The translations under genes were made by a program, and so were the position numbers. A stretch of DNA of 12,392 nt from DATFJT01 sp965230755. Its GTDB lineage: Bacteria > Bacteroidota > Bacteroidia > Chitinophagales > Saprospiraceae. The notes beneath the pieces were generated by a model, which made no database searches, was not told the origin of the DNA, and saw only the letters and a list, made by a program, of their open reading frames with translations. The stretch is from the NCBI GenBank assembly GCA_965230755.1, contig CBDDLT010000008.1, positions 1 through 12,392 on the forward strand, read 5' to 3'. Shown piece by piece: positions 6,652 to 12,392 of the stretch; within the stretch, counting starts at the first letter, position 1, and each line of letters begins with the position of its first letter.

Positions 6652-9060
6652 ATGTTTGATAATTTCGGTTACGGGTTTTCGGGGGATGATGGAGATTTTC
6701 TTTCTATGATATCTATCGAAAATGAAGGAGAAGATGAATCTACAGGGGAAAGTTATCCTGTGGAGTTACCTATAATAGCAGCAAAAAATATAGTCTTATT
6801 TCCAGGCATAGTACTTCCTATTACAATAGGAAGGGAAAAGTCAATTACAGCCATACAACACGCCTATGAAGGGAAGGGTCTCATCGGTGTATTGACACAA
6901 AAAGAACTCGATGAAGAAGACCCTGGGTTTGATGGTTTACACAAGATAGGAACCGTCGCTAAAGTGGTCAAGCTTTTGAAAATGCCGGATGGCAGTTATA
7001 CAGCTATACTGCAGGGGAAAAGAAGATTTAGAGCAACAGAAATGATACAGGAAAAGCCCTTCCTAAAGGTTAGGGTTCAGCTGATATCTTATAACAAGAA
7101 GGAAGAAGATCTCAAATACAAGGCAATCTTATCTTCCATTCGAGAGAGGGCTAAAGAGATCATTGAGATATCGCCCAATATTCCCAATGAAGCCAATCTC
7201 ATGCTTCAGAATATTAAGGAGGATAGTTTCCTACTCAATTTCATCGCATCGAATATGTCCATCCAACTCCCTCAAAAGCAGGAATTATTGGAGGAAAACA
7301 ACTTATTCGACAAGGCCGAAAGTCTGCTTAAGAATATGAATAGTGAGCTGGAGATGCTCAAAATTAAGGACCAGATTCAGCATAAGGTAAAAGTGGATAT
7401 CGATAAGCAGCAGCGACAATTCTTCCTCAACCAGCAGCTGAAAACCATCCAGGAGGAATTGGGGCAAGATCCTCAAAAACAAGAAATTGATGCCCTTATT
7501 AAGAAGGGAGAAGAGAAAAAATGGAGCAAGGAGGTCAAGAAGAAATTCGACCAGGGTGTAGAGAAGTTGAGCAGGATGAACCCCCAAGTTGCGGAGTTCT
7601 CCATCCAGTTAAATTATCTCCAGACCTTGCTTGATTTACCTTGGGATGAGGTAACCAAGGATAAAATAGACTTGAAAAAAGTCAAAAAGAAGATGGACGC
7701 GGATCATCACGGACTGGAGAAAATCAAGGATCGTATCTTGGAATACCTGGCCGTGATCAAGTTGAAGAAAGATATGAAATCTCCTATCCTGTGTTTTGTT
7801 GGCCCTCCGGGTGTTGGAAAAACGAGCTTGGGACGAAGTATTGCAGAATCTATTGGCAGAAAATATGTTCGAATATCTTTGGGAGGTTTGCATGATGAAT
7901 CCGAAATAAGAGGACATCGGAAGACCTATATCGGAGCTATGCCGGGAAGAATTATTCAGTCCTTGAAGAAAGCTGCGACGTCGAATCCAGTTTTCGTTTT
8001 GGATGAGATCGACAAAGTAGGATCGAATTTTAGAGGAGACCCGTCAAGTGCATTGTTGGAAGTTTTGGATCCGGAACAAAATACTGCATTTTATGACAAT
8101 TACCTGGAGATGGAATATGATCTTTCTAAAGTGATGTTCATCGCAACCGCCAATTCACTCAATTCTATTCAACCGGCTTTGTTGGACAGGATGGAAATCA
8201 TAGAAGTAAGCGGTTACTCTGCTGAGGAAAAAATAGAGATAGCCAAAAAACATTTGGTTCCTAAACAGATAGAGGCACATGGTTTGGAAGCAAAGCATGT
8301 TAAGATGCCAAAAAATACCTTACAGGAGATGATCTTGAAGTATACGAGGGAATCGGGTGTTAGATCATTGGACAGAAAGATTGCCGCTGTGATGAGAAAC
8401 AGGGCAAAAACAGTGAGCATGGAAGAGGATTTCAATATCGAAGTCAGGACCTCCGATTTAGAGAACATTTTAGGACCGTCCCCGTTTAGTAATAGGATTT
8501 ACCAGGATGTTGTATCTCCTGGTGTTGCTGTTGGTTTGGCATGGACGAGAGTGGGTGGAGATATTCTCTTTATAGAAACCGCCCTCAGCAAGGGTAAGGG
8601 AAAATTAACCCTTACAGGTAATCTTGGGGATGTGATGAAAGAAAGTGCCAGTACCGCTTTGAGTTGGTTGAGATCGAATGCTGATTATTTGGGTATCGAA
8701 CACGATAAATTCGAAAATAGCAATATCCATATTCACGTTCCGGAAGGGGCTATTCCAAAAGATGGTCCGAGTGCAGGAATAACCATGCTATCTTCTCTGG
8801 CTTCGGCTTTTACGGGTAGGAATATCCAGCCAAAAACCGCTATGACAGGAGAGATTACGCTAAGGGGAAAAATTCTTCCCGTAGGTGGAATTAAGGAAAA
8901 AATCCTTGCAGCTAAGAGAGCTGGTATAAATCAAATTGTTCTTTGTAAGGACAATGAAAAGAACGTGAGAGAGATCAATGATGAGTATATCAAGGGTGTG
9001 AATTTTGTCTATCTTGAAGACATGAAAGCGCTTTTGGACTTCATTTTAACAAAAGAATAA
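6652..9060 (+). CDS. lon: ATP-dependent endopeptidase La (LonA)
   Basis: This 802-residue LonA protease is a hexameric cytoplasmic AAA+ enzyme that unfolds and degrades damaged and short-lived regulatory proteins. The LON substrate-binding domain covers about residues 38-235, followed by a charged coiled-coil region to about 330. The AAA+ module has Walker A GPPGVGKT at 384-391, the pore loop YIGAMPG just downstream, and Walker B VFVLDE at 447-452. The C-terminal peptidase carries the Ser-Lys dyad: Ser707 in KDGPSAG and Lys750 in GGIKEK, 43 residues apart as in E. coli Lon. I chose the ATG at 6652, preceded by an A-rich stretch typical of Bacteroidota starts. A TTG at 6619 would add eleven residues but has no support. 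The acidic 35-residue N-terminal tail is poorly conserved in the family. An inverted repeat lies upstream, and a secreted-protein gene follows 46 bp downstream. Confidence 0.98.
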   Translation: MFDNFGYGFSGDDGDFLSMISIENEGEDESTGESYPVELPIIAAKNIVLFPGIVLPITIGREKSITAIQHAYEGKGLIGVLTQKELDEEDPGFDGLHKIGTVAKVVKLLKMPDGSYTAILQGKRRFRATEMIQEKPFLKVRVQLISYNKKEEDLKYKAILSSIRERAKEIIEISPNIPNEANLMLQNIKEDSFLLNFIASNMSIQLPQKQELLEENNLFDKAESLLKNMNSELEMLKIKDQIQHKVKVDIDKQQRQFFLNQQLKTIQEELGQDPQKQEIDALIKKGEEKKWSKEVKKKFDQGVEKLSRMNPQVAEFSIQLNYLQTLLDLPWDEVTKDKIDLKKVKKKMDADHHGLEKIKDRILEYLAVIKLKKDMKSPILCFVGPPGVGKTSLGRSIAESIGRKYVRISLGGLHDESEIRGHRKTYIGAMPGRIIQSLKKAATSNPVFVLDEIDKVGSNFRGDPSSALLEVLDPEQNTAFYDNYLEMEYDLSKVMFIATANSLNSIQPALLDRMEIIEVSGYSAEEKIEIAKKHLVPKQIEAHGLEAKHVKMPKNTLQEMILKYTRESGVRSLDRKIAAVMRNRAKTVSMEEDFNIEVRTSDLENILGPSPFSNRIYQDVVSPGVAVGLAWTRVGGDILFIETALSKGKGKLTLTGNLGDVMKESASTALSWLRSNADYLGIEHDKFENSNIHIHVPEGAIPKDGPSAGITMLSSLASAFTGRNIQPKTAMTGEITLRGKILPVGGIKEKILAAKRAGINQIVLCKDNEKNVREINDEYIKGVNFVYLEDMKALLDFILTKE

Positions 9061-9106
9061 GGAAATACCTACAATTTATCCTGGGTAGAATCCGTACATT
9101 TGAAGT

Positions 9107-9739
9107 ATGTTGAGATATCTTTTTCTAGTAGTTTTATCGAGCTTCACTCTGTTGAGTTACGGGCAGAGCAAGTCGGACTCCACCCACCTGATTCAGTTGA
9201 GTGGGATGGCCATTAACCAGGAGACCTTTGATCCTATTCCCTATGCGAATATTGCTGTACTGAATTCATCAAGAGGTACTTACACTGACGAGAAGGGCTT
9301 TTTCTCCTTTGTAGTGCGGAAAACCGATAAGATGAAATTCTCCGCGCTTGGGTTTAAGGATAAATATATTAAGCTGCCGGATACCATCGATCTAAATAGA
9401 TTTAATCTATTGATCTTTGCTGAATTGGACACCATAGAATTGCCAGAAGCGGTGGTAATGCCCTGGCCCAGTCGAGAGCATTTTAGAATAGAATTCCTGG
9501 AACTGGATGTCACAGAGGAATTGCAGGAAAGAGCCTTAGAAAATCTAGCTCTCGAGACCTTGGAAAGACTGAAATATGAAGTTCCTACCGATCCCAATGA
9601 ACATGCGGATTTCTATCTCAGACAACAGGCTGCAGATTTCTATTACTACGGACAGGCGCCTCCTCAGCGGATATTTGATCCTCTGGCATGGGCTGAATTC
9701 ATTAAATTCCTGAAAAAAGGGAAAGACAAGAAGAAATAG
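9107..9739 (+). CDS. Secreted protein with carboxypeptidase-like regulatory (CarboxypepD_reg) domain
   Basis: This 210-residue protein has a signal peptide: Arg3, a hydrophobic stretch at 4-17 and probable cleavage after SYG at 19, leaving an N-terminal Gln. Residues about 29-115 resemble the carboxypeptidase regulatory-like beta-sandwich, with the pattern L-S-G-x-A-I-N, then P-I-P-Y-A-N-I at 44-50, a G-T-Y-T-D-E-K-G-F-F-S-F turn at 57-68 and S-A-L-G-F near 79-83. This domain is frequent at the N-terminus of Bacteroidota outer-membrane proteins, but here no TonB plug or barrel follows. The remaining 95 residues are helical and charged, with many Glu, Leu and Tyr, and end in a Lys-rich tail. 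It is likely periplasmic or envelope-associated, with unknown function. It starts 46 bp after lon and may be co-transcribed with it; the lolA-like gene follows 80 bp later. Confidence 0.85.
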   Translation: MLRYLFLVVLSSFTLLSYGQSKSDSTHLIQLSGMAINQETFDPIPYANIAVLNSSRGTYTDEKGFFSFVVRKTDKMKFSALGFKDKYIKLPDTIDLNRFNLLIFAELDTIELPEAVVMPWPSREHFRIEFLELDVTEELQERALENLALETLERLKYEVPTDPNEHADFYLRQQAADFYYYGQAPPQRIFDPLAWAEFIKFLKKGKDKKK

Positions 9740-9748
9740 TGCCTATCT

Positions 9749-9780
9749 AAACTTTAAGTTTTTATAAACATTTACTTTAG
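9749..9780 (+). promoter_or_regulatory. Candidate promoter/operator region for the lolA-like gene
   Basis: The 80-bp gap before the lolA-like gene is AT-rich. It holds AAACTT-T-AAGTTT at 9749-9761, a perfect 6-bp inverted repeat around one base, followed by TACTTTAG at 9773-9780, one mismatch from the Bacteroidota -7 motif TAnnTTTG. There is no clear -33 TTTG at the expected spacing; the nearest TTTA at 9753-9756 is 16 bp upstream. The start codon lies 40 bp past the -7 candidate. Support is weak. Confidence 0.25.
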
Positions 9781-9819
9781 AATTAATTTTGGTCGAATTG
9801 TCGTTTTTAGCATTAAAGC

Positions 9820-10524
9820 ATGGGAGTTAAATCATATTTTATGAACAATCTAAGTCAACGAAGCTCGATATTAAGAAATAGACAATTTGGTTTAATTGGT
9901 TTTTTCTTTTTGCTCATTGCCAGTAATATCATGGCTCAGAGCATGGATCCGGAATCAGAAAAATACATCCAGTCCATTCAGGAAAAATACACCAAAATGA
10001 AGGGTTATGAGGTGGATTTTAGTATTAAGATGAAATATCCGGAAGAAGAAGGACAGATCATTACAGGCCAATACTGGTCGAAGCAGAAGCAGTACAAAAT
10101 AGAAATGGACGATCAAATCATCGTCTCCAATGGTCAAGACCAATGGATCTATAATAAAGAAGATGAATTGGTAAGCATCTACGATGCCGAAGATGCCGAA
10201 TTTACCATCTCACCACAGGGTATTTTTGATATGTTGAAGAGTGATGAATATAGTTATGCCATGACTTTTTCAGGAGTCAAAGATGGGACCAAGATCAACG
10301 AGATAGAATTCAAGCCCAATGATGAATACAGCGACTTTTTCAAAGCGCGACTAACAGTAGGTCAAGATAATAAGGACCTGCGCATGTTGGAGACCTTTTA
10401 CCGCGACGGATCTAGGGTTACCATTTCGCTTAAGTCTTTCAAAGAAATAGTAAAAGAAGATCCTTTCTTTGTCTTTGTACCGGAACAGTATGGAGATATC
10501 GAAGTGGAAGATTTGAGATGGTAA
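9820..10524 (+). CDS. LolA-like outer-membrane lipoprotein carrier protein
   Basis: This 234-residue protein resembles Bacteroidota LolA homologues, periplasmic chaperones that carry lipoproteins from the inner-membrane LolCDE transporter to the outer membrane. It has a signal peptide with Arg residues at 14-21, a hydrophobic core at 23-34 and likely cleavage at IMA|Q after residue 39. The mature part begins with a helix (S-E-K-Y-I-Q-S-I-Q-E-K-Y) and Y-E-V-D-F-S-I, then a run of amphipathic strands with G-Q-Y-W, the S-N-G-Q-D-Q-W-I-Y-N turn and the hydrophobic S-P-Q-G-I-F-D-M-L segment, matching the LolA layout. LolA's shell of exposed aromatics and its arginine cannot be confirmed by eye. 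The start could instead be the ATG at 9841 (7 residues shorter), which leaves the signal peptide intact. The stop overlaps a possible terminator. I leave the symbol empty because this phylum can have several LolA-fold paralogues. Confidence 0.82.
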   Translation: MGVKSYFMNNLSQRSSILRNRQFGLIGFFFLLIASNIMAQSMDPESEKYIQSIQEKYTKMKGYEVDFSIKMKYPEEEGQIITGQYWSKQKQYKIEMDDQIIVSNGQDQWIYNKEDELVSIYDAEDAEFTISPQGIFDMLKSDEYSYAMTFSGVKDGTKINEIEFKPNDEYSDFFKARLTVGQDNKDLRMLETFYRDGSRVTISLKSFKEIVKEDPFFVFVPEQYGDIEVEDLRW

Positions 10525-10545
10525 ACGATCTCACCGAACATTTTT
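10514..10545 (+). terminator. Possible weak intrinsic terminator after the lolA-like gene
   Basis: TGAGAT at 10514-10519 and ATCTCA at 10528-10533 form a 6-bp stem with an 8-base loop that spans the stop codon, followed after seven bases by TTTTT at 10541-10545. The stem is short and the T run is displaced, so this is a weak candidate, although its position at the end of the transcription unit fits. Confidence 0.3.
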
Positions 10546-10729
10546 ACTGATCAATTTTCAATTATTATTGGCTATAAACCTTGCCAGGATTGAGGAAATG
10601 GCATTTTAAGGCGTGAATAGTATGGAGTGGTATTATAGTACATAGGTTAAAAAATTCTTAATCTAAACTAAGAATTCATAATCCTTAGGTTAATTCAGCT
10701 ATCTTCCTGAAAATTAGCCTATTAAAAAT
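10525..10729. other. 205-bp intergenic region upstream of the orphan lipoprotein
   Basis: This is the longest gene-free stretch in the window. It is AT-rich and holds a near-terminator at its left edge, an inverted repeat flanked by an 8-bp direct repeat (listed separately), and no coding frame with family-like features on either strand. The promoter of the downstream lipoprotein gene is expected here, but no convincing TAnnTTTG box is visible. Translation of that gene starts after an A-rich leader typical of the phylum. Confidence 0.5.
10643..10693. repeat. Inverted repeat (AATTCTTA/TAAGAATT) nested within a TAGGTTAA direct repeat
   Basis: AATTCTTA at 10653-10660 and TAAGAATT at 10669-10676 are perfect 8-bp inverted arms around an 8-base spacer. 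The octamer TAGGTTAA occurs just outside on both sides, at 10643-10650 and 10686-10693. The block ends 36 bp before the lipoprotein ATG. The pattern could be an operator array or a footprint of a small insertion, but the region is AT-rich, so chance similarity is possible. Confidence 0.4.
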
Positions 10730-11707
10730 ATGCACATTCTAAAATTAATTCCGTCCTTACCGTTGCTGTTTATTTTCCTAGTTTCCTGCACAGACAATGA
10801 CAAAGTCAAAGAAAATTTCATGAGAGTTTCTAAAGACGCCATTGTCTTAAAAGGAGGCGTGCTATATCTGCCAGAACAATGCGCAGAATCGTCAAATATC
10901 GAAGTTGTAGTGACTGGCATAGGAGAAAAGCCAGAAATTAGTGACTGTAGGCTGCATTTAGTCATTGACAATAATGAATACCAGACTTACAAGAATAATT
11001 TCATGTCATGGAATGGAAACCAAGATGAACAAATAAAGTATACCATTAAATATGAAGTAGAACTTCCAAGTTTTCAAGAATACTCGAAAAATCAGTTGCC
11101 CGTGCGATTTGATTTCTATATCAAAGACAAAGTAGAATATACATTGGCTGATACTCTAAAGTATTTAAAAGATAGTGTCAGACAAGAAGTTGTAGAAATA
11201 CATCGAGGTTCTGAAAAGAAATTTGTTCAAAATTTCAACTATTATGATAAAAAAGACCTGGATTCTATTTCATCGATTGGTGAATATTTTATCCATACCA
11301 ATATGACTCGAAAAATTAAAGAAGAAAACGATCATTACAAGATTTTAGTAAGTGGCGAAAAGGGATGGATTACACATAAAAATACTAAAGAGCAAATAAG
11401 CATACCTGAAATTCAAGATCATTACTATATTGTTGACAAGGCCTTTAATCTTAAAGAGAGTACCTATACTTCTAATATAGATGGAGCTATTATGCATACG
11501 ATAAAAGAGGAGGATATTGGAAAATACCCAGCCTATAAAATTCTTCTAAGTTCTTTTGCGGCCAGAAAAAAGGTATTTTTCAATGGTTGCGAACGAATAG
11601 ATGAAATAATCGAAAATGCATTTTTACCAACTCAAGTTGATCTCGTTTTTGTTGATTATCCGGAGGACACCATCAAAAAAATTAGAGATACCGTCGTTAT
11701 CTATTAA
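10730..11707 (+). CDS. Putative lipoprotein of unknown function
   Basis: I do not recognise this 325-residue protein. The N-terminus is a lipoprotein signal: Lys5, a hydrophobic core at 6-18 and a lipobox L-V-S-C with the lipidated cysteine at 20. The next residues are T-D-N-D-K; acidic residues near the lipid anchor can favour surface display in Bacteroidota, but this is only suggestive. The mature part is rich in Lys, Glu, Asp, Ile and Tyr, predicted mainly beta in the first half, with three further cysteines at 51, 73 and 287. There is no evident enzyme motif or second membrane segment. The gene is visibly AT-richer than its neighbours: four 60-base samples counted by hand gave about 25-43% GC, average near one third, against about 47% in samples from parE and lon. 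It is probably monocistronic, with 205 bp upstream and 142 bp downstream. The ATG at 10730 follows an A-rich leader. Confidence 0.8.
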   Translation: MHILKLIPSLPLLFIFLVSCTDNDKVKENFMRVSKDAIVLKGGVLYLPEQCAESSNIEVVVTGIGEKPEISDCRLHLVIDNNEYQTYKNNFMSWNGNQDEQIKYTIKYEVELPSFQEYSKNQLPVRFDFYIKDKVEYTLADTLKYLKDSVRQEVVEIHRGSEKKFVQNFNYYDKKDLDSISSIGEYFIHTNMTRKIKEENDHYKILVSGEKGWITHKNTKEQISIPEIQDHYYIVDKAFNLKESTYTSNIDGAIMHTIKEEDIGKYPAYKILLSSFAARKKVFFNGCERIDEIIENAFLPTQVDLVFVDYPEDTIKKIRDTVVIY

Positions 11708-11849
11708 TAATGATCGATATCGGAGCGAATATCTGCGGCATATTCTGAGCTTCGACAATAGAGTGTACCATTTATTGGAAAACTAGTCCTGACGGAATGC
11801 TATTTAAAACTTATCTTTCTATACTGTAAATTTTATAAAACTTGGGACT

Positions 11850-12347
11850 ATGAACTACTTGCCCAAAGATGGTTTTCCGTATTATCTCGAATTGGCAAAG
11901 GAGAATTCATTGATATCCCTATTTCAGGAAATGCCAAGCATTGAAATTTTACAAACCGTGAGTGAAGAAAAAGCAAAATTTCGATATGCGTCAAATAAGT
12001 GGAGCATCAAACAAGTAGTTGGGCATATTACCGATCACGAGAGAATAAAAATGTTTAGGGCTTTCCAATTGAGTAGAAATGAGAGAGTAGAACTTTGGGG
12101 ATATGATCAGGAGTCATTGGTGAAAAATGGTCGTTTCGATGAACTTAGTTTCCCATCCTTGTTAACAGACTTTGCGAATGTCAGAAGAGCATCACAGAGC
12201 TTTGTAAATGCATTGTCCAAAAGCCAATTACAGATCAAGGGTATGGCCAGACAATATGAAATAACACTGGAAGAATTTCTTAGGTCTATTGTGGGTCACG
12301 AAAAGCATCATGTTAAGATCATTCAAGAAAAATATCTCTTAGGATAA
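11850..12347 (+). CDS. DinB-family (DinB_2-like) four-helix-bundle protein
   Basis: This 165-residue protein fits the DinB/YfiT-like putative metal-dependent hydrolase fold, a four-helix bundle with a three-histidine metal site. The family motif W-S-I-K-Q-V-V-G-H-I-T-D-H-E-R is at 51-65, giving His59 as first ligand. The C-terminal H-E-K-H-H at 150-154 supplies the other two, likely His150 and His154. In between are helices with the usual F-R-A-F and a L-L-T-D-F-A-N-V-R-R segment. Members include thiol-S-transferases and damage-inducible proteins in Firmicutes, but most Bacteroidota copies have no known substrate, so no reaction is assigned. The name does not imply the unrelated DNA polymerase IV DinB. 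The length is normal for the family and the protein looks intact. The ATG at 11850 has an AT-rich leader; TATCTTTC at 11812-11819 is one base off a -7 box, with no clear -33 partner. Confidence 0.9.
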   Translation: MNYLPKDGFPYYLELAKENSLISLFQEMPSIEILQTVSEEKAKFRYASNKWSIKQVVGHITDHERIKMFRAFQLSRNERVELWGYDQESLVKNGRFDELSFPSLLTDFANVRRASQSFVNALSKSQLQIKGMARQYEITLEEFLRSIVGHEKHHVKIIQEKYLLG

Positions 12348-12392
12348 AAAATAGACTTATTTTAGGAATGTGTCACTTTTAAGTGAACGAAA

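Noticed and set aside
9095..9102. TACATTTG, a perfect match to the TAnnTTTG -7 box just before the secreted-protein gene
   Set aside because: It lies only four bases from the start codon and has no -33 partner, so transcription from it would give a leaderless or truncated message. Chance is likelier.
11708..11849. 142-bp gap with a CGATATCG palindrome near 11714-11721
   Set aside because: An 8-bp palindrome alone is expected by chance, and no stem-plus-T-run or clear promoter pair is visible.
12373..12386. TCACTT-TT-AAGTGA inverted repeat after the DinB-family gene
   Set aside because: The arms are only 6 bp with a two-base centre and no T run follows before the window ends, so neither terminator nor operator can be supported.

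Overview
The window looks like ordinary chromosome from a member of the Bacteroidota, possibly a marine or environmental lineage; I cannot place it below phylum. The evidence is the adk–obgE pair with a short Obg that lacks the C-terminal OCT extension and has a TKxD-type G4 motif, a ParE of about 620 residues of the Bacteroidota type, a secreted carboxypeptidase-like regulatory domain protein, a LolA-like protein, and A-rich start-site leaders instead of strong Shine-Dalgarno sequences. Coding density is high, no gene-free stretch exceeds about 205 bp, and I saw no tRNA, rRNA, CRISPR array or transposase.

Layout. Positions 2-1203 (+): the 3' end of adk (adenylate kinase) and complete obgE (ribosome-assembly GTPase), 26 bp apart. 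Positions 1205-4531 (-): three genes that read, in transcription order, a vitamin K-dependent gamma-carboxylase/HTTM homologue, then a classical SDR oxidoreductase 80 bp later, then a two-domain VOC (glyoxalase/dioxygenase-fold) protein 22 bp later. The VOC gene meets obgE tail to tail with one base between the stop codons. Positions 4532-4690: a divergent intergenic region with two inverted repeats. Positions 4691-9739 (+): parE (topoisomerase IV subunit B), lon (ATP-dependent protease) and a small secreted protein. Positions 9820-10524 (+): a LolA-like periplasmic lipoprotein carrier. Positions 10730-11707 (+): an AT-rich lipoprotein of unknown function. Positions 11850-12347 (+): a DinB-fold protein.

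How the genes fit together. Most are housekeeping: nucleotide balance and ribosome assembly (adk, obgE), chromosome decatenation (parE), protein quality control (lon) and outer-membrane lipoprotein traffic (lolA-like). The least ordinary parts are the minus-strand carboxylase-like/SDR/VOC group, whose substrate is unknown, and the orphan lipoprotein, which is clearly AT-richer than its neighbours and has its own repeat-bearing upstream region. I found no convincing new multi-gene system. The minus-strand trio is the best candidate for an undescribed pathway, but its functional link rests only on gene order and strand.
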